From NCBI RefSeq assembly GCF_032229225.1, contig NZ_CP135076.1:1593001-1657000 (forward strand): a stretch of 64,000 nt of DNA. The letters are read 5' to 3'. Below are positions 46,136 to 54,759 of the stretch, piece by piece; position 1 is the first letter of the stretch; every line of letters begins with the position of its first letter. Source of the stretch: Stakelama saccharophila (GTDB lineage: Bacteria > Pseudomonadota > Alphaproteobacteria > Sphingomonadales > Sphingomonadaceae). Under the pieces are notes generated by a model, which did not search any database, was not told where the DNA came from, and saw only the letters and a program-made list of their open reading frames with translations. Made by a program: the position numbers and the translations under genes.

Positions 46136-47917
46136 GTGACCCGCACCCCCGAAAAGCCGTTTCGTTCACGCGACTGGTTCGCCGATCCCGAGCGTTCCGA
46201 CATGACCGCGCTCTACCTGGAGCGCTTCATGAACTATGGGCTGACGCCGGAGGAATTGCGATCGGGCCGGCCCATTATCGGCATCGCGCAGACGGGCAGC
46301 GACCTCAGCCCGTGCAACCGCATTCATGTCGACCTGGCGCGGCGCGTGCGCGAGGGAATCCGCGATGCGGGCGGCATTCCGATGGAATTCCCGACCATTC
46401 CGATCTTTGAGAATTGCCGCCGGCCGACGGCCGCGATCGACCGCAATCTGGCATATATGACGCTGGTCGAGACGCTGTACGGCTATCCCATCGACGCGGT
46501 GGTCTTGACCACCGGCTGCGACAAGACGACTCCGTCCGGCATCATGGCGGCGTCGACCGTCGATATTCCGGCCATCGTGCTGTCGGGCGGACCGATGCTC
46601 GACGGCTGGCATGACGGCGAGCTGGTCGGTTCGGGCACCGTGATCTGGCGGTCGCGGCGCAAACTGGCCGCGGGTGAGATCGACCAGGAGGAATTTCTTC
46701 GCCGCGCAACGTGCAGCGCGCCGTCGGCGGGCCATTGCAACACGATGGGCACGGCGTCGACGATGAACGCGGTGGCCGAAGCGCTGGGCCTGTCGCTGCC
46801 CGGTTGTTCCGCGATCCCTGCGCCGTATCGCGAGCGCGGGCAGATGGCCTATGAAACCGGCCGACGCATCGTCGACATGGCCTATGAGGACCTGCGGCCG
46901 TCGCACGTGCTGACGCGCGACGCGTTCCTGAACGCGATACGGCTCGTCAGCGCCGTCGGCGGGTCGAGCAACGCACAACCGCACATCATGGCGATGGCGG
47001 CCCATGCCGGGGTCGACTTGCGCGCCGACGACTGGACCGAGCACGGCTATGACATTCCGCTGATCCTGAACATGCAGCCGGCGGGCCAGTATCTGGGCGA
47101 GCGGTTTCACCGCGCGGGTGGGGTGCCGGCGATATTGTTCGAGCTGGCGAAGGCCGGCAAGCTGAACGGCGACTGCCTGACCATCACCGGGCGGACGGTG
47201 GCTGAGAATATCGCCGGGCGCGAGACCAAGGACCGCGAGATGATCCGCACGGTGGCGCAGCCGCTGATGGACAAGGCCGGCTATCTGGTGCTTCGCGGCA
47301 ATCTGTTCGATTTCGGCATCCTGAAAACGTCGGTAATCGCCGACGATTTCCGCGAACGCTATCTGTCGCGGCCCGGTGAAGAGAATGCGTTCGAAGCGCG
47401 CGCGGTCGTCTTCGACGGATCGGACGATTATCACCACCGGATCAACGACCCCGCGCTCGCTATCGACGAGAATTGCATCCTCGTCATTCGCGGCGCCGGG
47501 CCGATCGGCTGGCCGGGATCGGCCGAGGTGGTGAACATGCAGCCGCCCGACGCGCTGATCCGCAAGGGTGTCCTGACGCTGCCGACGCTCGGCGACGGGC
47601 GGCAATCGGGTACGTCGGACAGTCCGTCCATTCTCAACATCTCGCCGGAAAGCGCGGTCGGCGGCGGGCTTTCCTGGTTGCGCGACGGTGATGTCATCCG
47701 CATCGACCTGAATGCCGGCACCTGCAACGCGCTGGTGGAGGAAGACGAGATTGCACGGCGCAAGCGCGAGGAACCGGCGCCGCCCGTGCCCGACAGCCAT
47801 ACACCCTGGGAGGAATTGTTTCGCGAGAAGACGGGGCAACTCGATCGAGGCGGCGTGCTCGACTTCGCGCTGAAATATCGCGGCGTCGCGGCCAAGACGC
47901 CGCGGCACAACCACTGA
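46136..47917 (+). CDS. xylD: D-xylonate dehydratase
   Basis: 593 residues from GTG 46136, supported by GGGAGAG; ATG 46085 would begin inside the operator and add non-family sequence. Cluster cysteines Cys60 (SDLSPCN), Cys128 (TTGCDKTT) and Cys201 (GHCNTMGT). [16 protein letters not shown] and the PRHNH end are as in characterised pentonate dehydratases; length is near Caulobacter XylD. It dehydrates D-xylonate to 2-keto-3-deoxy-D-xylonate. A bidirectional terminator lies 170 bp downstream. Confidence 0.9.
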   Translation: MTRTPEKPFRSRDWFADPERSDMTALYLERFMNYGLTPEELRSGRPIIGIAQTGSDLSPCNRIHVDLARRVREGIRDAGGIPMEFPTIPIFENCRRPTAAIDRNLAYMTLVETLYGYPIDAVVLTTGCDKTTPSGIMAASTVDIPAIVLSGGPMLDGWHDGELVGSGTVIWRSRRKLAAGEIDQEEFLRRATCSAPSAGHCNTMGTASTMNAVAEALGLSLPGCSAIPAPYRERGQMAYETGRRIVDMAYEDLRPSHVLTRDAFLNAIRLVSAVGGSSNAQPHIMAMAAHAGVDLRADDWTEHGYDIPLILNMQPAGQYLGERFHRAGGVPAILFELAKAGKLNGDCLTITGRTVAENIAGRETKDREMIRTVAQPLMDKAGYLVLRGNLFDFGILKTSVIADDFRERYLSRPGEENAFEARAVVFDGSDDYHHRINDPALAIDENCILVIRGAGPIGWPGSAEVVNMQPPDALIRKGVLTLPTLGDGRQSGTSDSPSILNISPESAVGGGLSWLRDGDVIRIDLNAGTCNALVEEDEIARRKREEPAPPVPDSHTPWEELFREKTGQLDRGGVLDFALKYRGVAAKTPRHNH

Positions 47918-48080
47918 CGCGGCGCGTTCGTGCTGCCCGTGCGACGGGCGAGGGGGCTGGCGCGCTTGGCGAGGTGCAGGATCCACCATCCTGAGCACCC
48001 GCACCGCCGGCGGCTTCATCGGCGTCATGGCCGGGCCGTTCGCCGTCCGCGCCGACGGAACGACAGCGCCCCGGCCCAAG

Positions 48081-48121
48081 AAAAGAGGCGGGCGACGGTG
48101 ATGCCGTCGCCCGCCCTTTTT
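48081..48121. terminator. Bidirectional rho-independent terminator
   Basis: A 12-bp perfect stem GGCGGGCGACGG / CCGTCGCCCGCC with a 5-base loop, CTTTTTG on the plus side and TCTTTTC on the minus side. It serves convergent xylD and the xylE end of the other operon. Confidence 0.85.
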
Positions 48122-48143
48122 GTTGTCGCCGTCGGCGGAGGGA

Positions 48144-49556
48144 TCAGCCCTCCATGTCCTCCAGCTCGCGGCCGCGAGTTTCGTTGATCATCGCCTTGAC
48201 GAAGAAGAAGGAGACGAAGGCGGCCGCGGCATAGAAGCCGTAGGTGATCGGCAGGCCGATCCCGGCCGCCATCGCCGGGAAGCTGACCGAAATCGCGAAG
48301 TTCGCACCCCATTGCGCGAAGCCCGAGACGGCGAGCCCCGAGCCGCGAATTTGGTTCGGGAACATCTCGCCCAGCATCACCCACATCACCGGACCCCAGC
48401 TCGCGTTGAAGAAGATGACATAGAGATTGGCCGAAATCAGCGCGATCAGGCCGTAATTGTCGGAAAGCTGCAACTGACCGTCGATCAGCGAGCCGGTCGA
48501 GAAGCACAGGGCGACGACCGCCAGCGTCACCGCCATGCCGGCCGAACCGATCAGGAGCAGCGGCTTGCGGCCGATCTTGTCGATGGTGAAGATCGTGAAG
48601 ATACACGCCAGGATCGACAGCGTGCCCGACAGGATGTTGATCTGCAGCGCGTCGCTTTCGCTGAAGCCGACCGACTGCCACAGCACCGCGCCGTAATAGA
48701 AGACGACGTTGATGCCGACGAGCTGCTGGAAAACGGCGAGGCCGATACCGGCCCACACGATCCGGCGCACACGGCCGGTCGTCCTGTCCATCAGGTCGGA
48801 CAGCCGCGGACGGTGATGGTCGGCGGCGAGCGATGCGCGGATTTCCGCCACCTTCTTCGCGGCCACGGCCGGGCCCATGATGCGGGCCATGACCTGTTCG
48901 GCTTCGTCGTGGCGCTCCTTCATCACCAGATAGCGCGGGCTGTCGGGGATGAGCAGCAGGGTGACGAGATAGATGCCCGCGGGAATGACCTGTGCCCAGA
49001 ACATCCAGCGCCAGGCCGGATAGCCCAGCCAGAACTCTGCGGTCGAGGCGCCCGCGGTTGCCGCCAGCCAGTAATTGACGAGGAATGCGCCGGTCAGGCC
49101 GCCGATGATCATCACCTGCTGGATACTGGCGAGGCGACCGCGCACATTGGCCGGCGTGACTTCCGAGATATAGACCGGCGACAGCACGCTGGCGGCGCCG
49201 ACCGCGAGGCCGGCGATGAAGCGGGTGATGACGAACAGCCAGTCATTGGGCGCGGCGCCGGCGGCGAGCGCGCTGAGGATGAAGACGAGCGCCGACAGCA
49301 TCATGACCGCGCGGCGCCCCATCGCATCCGCCAGCCGGCCGGCGATGAAGGCACCGAAGGCGCAGCCCGGCAGCAGCGCTGCGACGGAAATGCCCAGCCC
49401 GACCTCGCCCAGGCCGAACGTCTGTCTCAGGCCGTCCTGCGTGCCGTTGATCACGCCGGAATCGTATCCGAACATGAAGCCGCCAATGGTGGCGACGATG
49501 ACGATGAGCGCGACGAGCCTGCCGTTCACGCGCTCCTGCTGCTGAGCTGTTTCCAC
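48144..49556 (-). CDS. xylE: XylE-like MFS sugar porter (D-xylose:H+ symporter)
   Basis: 470 residues from GTG 49556 (GGGGAGGAACCG upstream). Twelve membrane helices with sugar-porter family marks: FGYDSGVINGT (helix 1), GRLADAMGRRAVMM, RFIAGLAVGAASVLSPVYISEVTPANVRG, PDSPRYLV, FQQLVGINVVFYYG, DKIGRKPLLLIG. The central loop and length match XylE/GLUT-type pentose porters. Last gene of the xylX-xylB-xylC-xylE operon, so D-xylose is the likely substrate. Confidence 0.9.
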   Translation of the reverse strand: METAQQQERVNGRLVALIVIVATIGGFMFGYDSGVINGTQDGLRQTFGLGEVGLGISVAALLPGCAFGAFIAGRLADAMGRRAVMMLSALVFILSALAAGAAPNDWLFVITRFIAGLAVGAASVLSPVYISEVTPANVRGRLASIQQVMIIGGLTGAFLVNYWLAATAGASTAEFWLGYPAWRWMFWAQVIPAGIYLVTLLLIPDSPRYLVMKERHDEAEQVMARIMGPAVAAKKVAEIRASLAADHHRPRLSDLMDRTTGRVRRIVWAGIGLAVFQQLVGINVVFYYGAVLWQSVGFSESDALQINILSGTLSILACIFTIFTIDKIGRKPLLLIGSAGMAVTLAVVALCFSTGSLIDGQLQLSDNYGLIALISANLYVIFFNASWGPVMWVMLGEMFPNQIRGSGLAVSGFAQWGANFAISVSFPAMAAGIGLPITYGFYAAAAFVSFFFVKAMINETRGRELEDMEG

Positions 49557-49596
49557 CGGTTCCTCCCCAAATGGCGCGCTGGCCGCCGCCTGATTG

Positions 49597-50466
49597 TTAA
49601 AGCGTGATGTCCTTTACCGGTACGCCCGGCACGTCCACCCGGAACGTGAAAAGGTCGCCGGCATCGCCCTGTTCGGCGAGTTGCGCTTCGCGCAACCCCT
49701 TGCGCGCGCTGGTCGCATATGCGGTACGCCCGTCGGGGCCGCCCAGGGCCATTTTCGTGATATTCGCCGCGGGAAAGCGCACGGTATCGGTGCAGGTGCC
49801 GTCGGGCGCATAGCGCCGCGCCGCCCAGCCGCCGAAGAAGCACACCCAGACGCCGCCCTCGGCATCGGCGATCGCGCCGTCGGGATTGCCCTCCACATCG
49901 GCGAGGTCGACGAAGACGCGTCCCGCGCCCAGCGTACCGTCGTCGCGCATTTCGTGTGCGTTGACGCGGCGTCCGACGGTGTCGACGGCATAAAGCGTGC
50001 GCTGATCGGGCGCTATGGCCGGACCGTTGGTGATAACGATCTGTTCGGCGCCGGTATCGGTGATCTTGCCGGCATCCCAGCAATAAAGTCGCCCCGTGGG
50101 GTCGCGCTCTTCATTATCCATCGAGCCGAACCAGACCCTGCCCGTCGCATCGGCCGCGGCGTCGTTCAGCCGGTTGCCGGCGCGATCCTCTACCTTGACG
50201 AGGAAATTGAACGCGCCGGTCGCGGGATCGAAGCGGTGGAGCCCCGTCTGCAGGCCGGCGAGAAAGGCGCCGCCGGTGGCAGGCAGGATCCAGCCGACCT
50301 GCGCCGGCGCATCCCACCGGTCCAGCCCGCCGTCCTCGGGGCGAAAGCGATAGACGCACGGCGCCTTGATATCGACGAAATAGAGCGCTTCCTCGCGGGC
50401 GACCCAGACCGGCCCTTCGCCCAGCGTGGCGCCAACGGTGCGGATGCTGGTCGCCTGTTTATCCAT
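49597..50466 (-). CDS. xylC: Xylonolactonase (SMP-30/gluconolactonase family)
   Basis: 289 residues, the same length as Caulobacter XylC. ATG 50464-50466 lies 2 bp after the xylB stop. Six-bladed propeller with the metal ligand Glu17 in GATLGEGPVW, the Asn/Asp region NDAAADATGRVWFGSMD and YAVDTVGRRVNAHE (Asp). It hydrolyses D-xylono-lactone to D-xylonate. As the only lactonase recognised in the window, it may also serve the arabinose branch. Confidence 0.9.
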   Translation of the reverse strand: MDKQATSIRTVGATLGEGPVWVAREEALYFVDIKAPCVYRFRPEDGGLDRWDAPAQVGWILPATGGAFLAGLQTGLHRFDPATGAFNFLVKVEDRAGNRLNDAAADATGRVWFGSMDNEERDPTGRLYCWDAGKITDTGAEQIVITNGPAIAPDQRTLYAVDTVGRRVNAHEMRDDGTLGAGRVFVDLADVEGNPDGAIADAEGGVWVCFFGGWAARRYAPDGTCTDTVRFPAANITKMALGGPDGRTAYATSARKGLREAQLAEQGDAGDLFTFRVDVPGVPVKDITL

Positions 50467-50468
50467 GT

Positions 50469-51275
50469 TCAGCGCCAGCCTGCATCGACAAAATATCCAT
50501 GGCCGGTGCACATACGCGCATCATCGGACGCAAGGAAGAGGGCCATTGCCGCGACATCGGCCGGCAGCACGCGCTCCTTCAGGCATTGCTGATCGAGGAT
50601 GCGCTGTGTTTCCCCGTCGTCATGCCACAGCGCGTCCTGGCGCGGCGTCTTGATACCGCCCGGAATAATCGTGTTCACGCGGATATTGTGCACGCCGAGG
50701 TCGCGGGCGAGCGCCCGTGTCATCCCCTCGATGCCGGCCTTCGACGTTTGATAGAGGACGATATCCGGCAGGGCGAGGTGCCAGGAGATGGAACCAAGGT
50801 TCAGGATGACGCCGCCGCCCGACCGTTTCATCGACGGCACGGCCGCCTGCGAGGTGAAGAACAGGTGGCGCAGATTGGTGGCGATGCGTTCGTCCCAATA
50901 TTCGGGCGTCACGTCCTCCATCTTGTGTCGATCGTCGTTCGCGGCGTTGTTGACGACGACGTCGATCCCGCCGAAATCGCGCTCGATCCCGGCAAGGGTC
51001 GATTGCAGCAGCGCCAGATCGCGAAGGTCGACCTCATGGAATTGCGGCACGTGCGCCGCCTCCGGTGCGAGCCGCTCGACCAGCTTGCCGGAATCCTCCG
51101 CCGCGATGTCGAGAAACGCGACCCGCGCGCCCTGCCCGACGAAACCTTCCACGAAGGCTTTGCCGATGCCGGAGCCACCGCCGGTAACGACCACGCGCTT
51201 GTCCTTCAGACTGGGATAGACGGCGCGCCGTTCCTCGGCTTTCGTTTCTTGCAACACGCGATGATTCTCCGACAT
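50469..51275 (-). CDS. xylB: D-xylose 1-dehydrogenase (SDR family)
   Basis: 268 residues from ATG 51273-51275. Classical SDR: TGGGSGIGKAF (31-41), NNAAN, catalytic Ser162 with Tyr175 and Lys179 (YQTSK), and IIPGGIKTPRQDALWHDD. The sequence pattern fits the Caulobacter NAD+-dependent xylose dehydrogenase XylB. It oxidises D-xylose to D-xylono-lactone in the cytoplasm. 29 bp after xylX and 2 bp before xylC. The ribosome site is weak (AAGAAAAA), so coupling to xylX may matter. Confidence 0.88.
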   Translation of the reverse strand: MSENHRVLQETKAEERRAVYPSLKDKRVVVTGGGSGIGKAFVEGFVGQGARVAFLDIAAEDSGKLVERLAPEAAHVPQFHEVDLRDLALLQSTLAGIERDFGGIDVVVNNAANDDRHKMEDVTPEYWDERIATNLRHLFFTSQAAVPSMKRSGGGVILNLGSISWHLALPDIVLYQTSKAGIEGMTRALARDLGVHNIRVNTIIPGGIKTPRQDALWHDDGETQRILDQQCLKERVLPADVAAMALFLASDDARMCTGHGYFVDAGWR

Positions 51276-51304
51276 TTTTTCTTGGATCTTTGGGGTGGCC
51301 GCGA

Positions 51305-52456
51305 TCAGGCCGTGATGAGCCCGCGGGCGGCGAGATTGCGGATGAGCGCGCCAGTGCCGAACGACCAGGGTTCGGCCTGCTTCGACGTCGTCACCTGGTT
51401 GACGAGCGTCCCCAGCCTGGGCGTGGCGATGCGCACGACGTCGCCGATCTTGTGCGTGAACCCGCGCCCCGGTTGGTCGCGATCTTGCGTCGGCGCGAAC
51501 AGCGTTCCCAGATAGAGAACGAATCCGTCGGGATAGTGATGCTCGCTCATCGCCTGGCGCATGAGGTCTTCCGGGTCGCGGCTGATCTGGTTCATCGAAC
51601 TGCGGCCGTCCAGCGCATATCCGTCCGGACCATCGATGCGCAGCGTGATTTCGCTGCCACGCACGTCGTCCATGGTGAAATCGTCGTCGAACAACCGAAT
51701 GAACGGGCCGAGCGAGGCGGAGGCGTTGTTGTCCTTGGCCTTGCCGAGCAGCAGCGCCGAGCGCCCCTCGAAATCGCGCAGGTTGACGTCGTTGCCGAGG
51801 ACCGCGCCCACGGCCTTGCCGTCCGGCCCGGCGACGAGGGCGACTTCGGGCTCGGGATTGTTCCAGGTGGAATCGGACCGGACGCCGATATCCGCGCCCC
51901 ATCCGACCGTCGACATGGAGGGACATTTGGTGAAGATCTCCGCGTCCGGGCCGATCGCGACCTCCAGATATTGCGACCACATCCCGTCTTCGATCAGCGC
52001 GGCTTTCAGCGCGGCGGCTTCTTCCGAACCGGGAACGATGGTGCCGATACTGCCGCCGATACGCGCCTCCAGCCCTTCACGCACGGCTGCCGCTCGGGCC
52101 GCGTCGCCGCGAGCGCGTTCTTCGATCACCCGCTCCAGCGCGGAAACGGCGAAGGTGACGCCTGATGCCTTCACGCATTGCAGATCGACCGGGCTGAGGA
52201 TTCGCGGGGTAGCGTCGCGTTCTGCCGAGAGCGACAGTCCATCGAGCGGCCCCAGCGACCGCCCGTGCACGGCGTCGCAGGCAGCATCGGCGACGAGCAT
52301 GGAAACGGTGGGGGCCACGCCGGACATGTCGAAAACCTCGCCAGCCTCCACCAGCACCGGCAGCGGACCGTCGCCGCGATCAATCCGGCCCAGCAGCCGC
52401 GCCTGTTTCCAGTCCGAGGGCAAAGCCTCGAGCAAACTCTCCGAATCCCTTTTCAT
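51305..52456 (-). CDS. xylX: 2-keto-3-deoxy-D-xylonate dehydratase (FAH family)
   Basis: 383 residues (GGAAGAGGCGC before ATG 52456). The C-terminal fumarylacetoacetase fold includes a metal site region YLEVAIGPDAEIFTKCPSMS, STWNNPEPEVALV (Glu pair) and LGNDVNLRDFEGRSALLLGKAKD. Its position with xylB, xylC and xylE matches Caulobacter XylX, which turns 2-keto-3-deoxy-xylonate into 2-oxoglutarate semialdehyde. It is not close to the 332-residue AraD1 enzyme in layout, so the two branches use separate FAH-superfamily dehydratases. First gene of the operon. Confidence 0.88.
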   Translation of the reverse strand: MKRDSESLLEALPSDWKQARLLGRIDRGDGPLPVLVEAGEVFDMSGVAPTVSMLVADAACDAVHGRSLGPLDGLSLSAERDATPRILSPVDLQCVKASGVTFAVSALERVIEERARGDAARAAAVREGLEARIGGSIGTIVPGSEEAAALKAALIEDGMWSQYLEVAIGPDAEIFTKCPSMSTVGWGADIGVRSDSTWNNPEPEVALVAGPDGKAVGAVLGNDVNLRDFEGRSALLLGKAKDNNASASLGPFIRLFDDDFTMDDVRGSEITLRIDGPDGYALDGRSSMNQISRDPEDLMRQAMSEHHYPDGFVLYLGTLFAPTQDRDQPGRGFTHKIGDVVRIATPRLGTLVNQVTTSKQAEPWSFGTGALIRNLAARGLITA

Positions 52457-52475
52457 GCGCCTCTTCCATTCTTGC

Positions 52476-52491
52476 TTGGTAGCGTTACCGT
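52476..52491 (-). promoter_or_regulatory. LacI-type operator before xylXBCE operon
   Basis: TTGGTAGCGTTACCGT, 20 bp upstream of xylX. The TGGTAGCGTTACC core is a near palindrome. Confidence 0.55.
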
Positions 52492-52532
52492 CATGCCGCG
52501 CGCGCTGGCCGCATGCAATGTCTGATTAATGC

Positions 52533-54632
52533 TCATCCGGCACATGTGCCGGAAAGGTCGGGGTGCGGCGGCGCCGGGAGGGTGATAGCGCGATCGGCCA
52601 CGGCCGCGCTCAGGGTCGCGCTGGGCCCCGGCAGGCGCAGGTCGACGGCGCTACGGTAGAAGGGATCCCGTTCCGCCGCCGCCAGCGACGTGAACCGAAA
52701 CCCCATCTGTTCATAGAGATCCAGCAACCGCGGCAGCATATGGGCGTCGAACGCACCGAGGTGCATCAAGAGAATATAAGGGATGTCCCGTCCCAGTGCG
52801 GCCTGCGCGGCCCGGCGCTCATATTCCGCTTCCGCACGGGCAGCATCGAGATAGGATCGCTCCAGCGCCGCAACGGCTGTATCGTCACCCTTGGCCCTGC
52901 ACCGGGCATAAGCGGGATTCCACGCATAGTCGCCGAAACTCATCGTGACCGCGGCCACCCGGTAGCCGCGCCTGCGCAGAAAGTCGCGAAAGGCCCCGCG
53001 GCGATCCGGTGTGTCGCCTTCGCTCAGAAAGGGATAGCGGAACCAGTGCCAATCACTGTTTCCGGTAGCCGCCGCCAGGACCGATTCGTTGCGCAGAACG
53101 TCCTGCTGAAACGCCGCAAGGGGCTTTTCGGCGAGGTTCCAGTGCGAATAGCTGTGATTGCCGAGCGGAAAGCCGGCGGAACGCCATGCCGCCACCACGC
53201 CGGGAGACTGCGGATCGTCGATGCCGAAACCGCCGTTCAGAAACCCGTGCGGCTTGCGGACGCCATGCGCCTTCAGCGCGGCGATAATGTCGTTCACCAC
53301 GTCGAGGCGATCGACGCCCGGCGGTAGCGGCCCGTGTGCGGGAAGGTCGTCGAAGGTGACGGCGATGGCCGGCCGATCCGGCTTCGCGATCTCCGGTTCC
53401 GCAAACAGGGACAGGGGGATCGCTGCGGCCATGGCCCGGTAGCCGCGGTCGGACGGATGGAGGCCGTCACCCGAGTCATAGGCCGGGTTCAGGCGGTCGG
53501 GGCGTTCGGGATCGCGCATCACCGCGTCGAAATCGACGACGGCGTCGAAGATGTCGCTCGTGCGGATAAAGGCGTTGATCTTCTGCCGGTCCGCCTCGGT
53601 GGCGGGGCCGGGGTGGTAATAGTCGTTCCCGGCGAACGGCATGATCGTTCCGGCGATCATCTTCAGCCCGGCGGCGTGCGCATCCGCGGCGACCTCGCGA
53701 TAGGCCGCAACGATGTCGCGCACCATCGCGTCGTGCCGAGATTGCGGCACGGCCCGGTCGCGGGTGAGTACGCCGAGATCGTTTACGCCTTCGAGCATGA
53801 TGACATATCTAGCGCCGCTCAGGCCCGCCGTGTCCCGGTGGAACCGCTCGACCATCTTGGGGCCGAGACCGTATTCAAGAACACGGTTGCCGCCGATGCC
53901 GGTATTCACAACCCCCAATTGCCGCTGTCCCGCAATGCGGCGGACCCGTCCGGCGAGATAATCCGGCCAGCGGGTATTGCGATCGGTGCCGCTGCCATGG
54001 CCGTCCGTGATGGAATCGCCGATGGCCACGATCGTCGCGGCGCCGGGCGCGGCCGCGACGTCGACCGCGGATAGCTGGAACCAATGCTCGGTCGTCGCCG
54101 GATCGGTGAGCGTTTCGTCGCCCACATGATTGCCGTGGACGAGATAGGATGTCGCGCGCGCGCCGGGATGGCTGGTCTGGCGCGCCGGGGGACGGGCGAG
54201 GTAGATGCTGACGGCGAGGTCGCTTCCCGGCAGCATCGACAGGGTGACCGGATCGGAAAACACTTCTTCGCCGGCGGGAATGGTCACGCTCGACGCGCCG
54301 CCGAAGTGCAGCGGCGTATCGGTGTCGGGCAGGATCGCCGGATGGCCGGATCGTATCGCGCGCGCGGCGTGCGCCGCGTCGATGGTCAGCGGCTCGCTGC
54401 CATGGAGATTGCTCAGCCGGATGCGGAGCCGGGCGCCGCCGGCGGACAGATGGACGATCTGTCGCAGCGTGGCGTCGGTCAACTGTGCCGAATCGAGCGC
54501 ATTATGGGATTCGGGGATCTGCTGCGCCGATGCCCAGCTTGCGATCCAATGCCGTTCCGGCCGCGCATTTGCGGCGACGGGAACCAGGAACGCCGCGAAC
54601 ATGGTCAGCGCGATTGCCGCTAAGCGCCCCAT
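52533..54632 (-). CDS. Fused SGNH esterase / NodB polysaccharide deacetylase, exported
   Basis: 699 residues from ATG 54630-54632. Signal MGRLAAIALTMFAAFLVPVAANA. Residues about 27-190 form a beta-rich N-domain. The SGNH hydrolase (about 198-410) has Ser207 in GDSITDG, GIGGNRVLEYG, GVNDLG, and Asp389/His392 in DGLHPSDRG. Residues about 422-650 are a NodB/CE4-like domain with TFDD (426-429), the metal His pair His493 and His497 in GNHSYSHWNL, RYPF (532-535) and LMHLG near 625. The pairing suggests removal of acyl groups from acetylated xylan by two different chemistries in one periplasmic protein. The NodB His motif has Trp where Pro is usual. Not overlapping neighbours. Confidence 0.85.
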   Translation of the reverse strand: MGRLAAIALTMFAAFLVPVAANARPERHWIASWASAQQIPESHNALDSAQLTDATLRQIVHLSAGGARLRIRLSNLHGSEPLTIDAAHAARAIRSGHPAILPDTDTPLHFGGASSVTIPAGEEVFSDPVTLSMLPGSDLAVSIYLARPPARQTSHPGARATSYLVHGNHVGDETLTDPATTEHWFQLSAVDVAAAPGAATIVAIGDSITDGHGSGTDRNTRWPDYLAGRVRRIAGQRQLGVVNTGIGGNRVLEYGLGPKMVERFHRDTAGLSGARYVIMLEGVNDLGVLTRDRAVPQSRHDAMVRDIVAAYREVAADAHAAGLKMIAGTIMPFAGNDYYHPGPATEADRQKINAFIRTSDIFDAVVDFDAVMRDPERPDRLNPAYDSGDGLHPSDRGYRAMAAAIPLSLFAEPEIAKPDRPAIAVTFDDLPAHGPLPPGVDRLDVVNDIIAALKAHGVRKPHGFLNGGFGIDDPQSPGVVAAWRSAGFPLGNHSYSHWNLAEKPLAAFQQDVLRNESVLAAATGNSDWHWFRYPFLSEGDTPDRRGAFRDFLRRRGYRVAAVTMSFGDYAWNPAYARCRAKGDDTAVAALERSYLDAARAEAEYERRAAQAALGRDIPYILLMHLGAFDAHMLPRLLDLYEQMGFRFTSLAAAERDPFYRSAVDLRLPGPSATLSAAVADRAITLPAPPHPDLSGTCAG

Positions 54633-54651
54633 GAAACCCCTCTCCTTATCG

Positions 54652-54667
54652 TCGTTAGCGCTACCAA
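54652..54667. promoter_or_regulatory. LacI-type operator in divergent region
   Basis: TCGTTAGCGCTACCAA, three mismatches from the reference palindrome, 20 bp before the esterase/deacetylase start and 93 bp before the divergent cupin-like gene. Confidence 0.55.
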
Positions 54668-54759
54668 TAACGACAGCATGCGTACCTCGCAAGCAGTGCG
54701 ATGCGCCCGCTGACTTCGTGAAACTTGGCAACGGAGCGGCTGCGTCCTAACGTGCGCGC

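Noticed and set aside
49557-49596. Possible further LacI-type site before xylE (AATGGCGCGCTGGC)
   Set aside because: It matches the consensus poorly and the 40-bp gap fits read-through from xylC.
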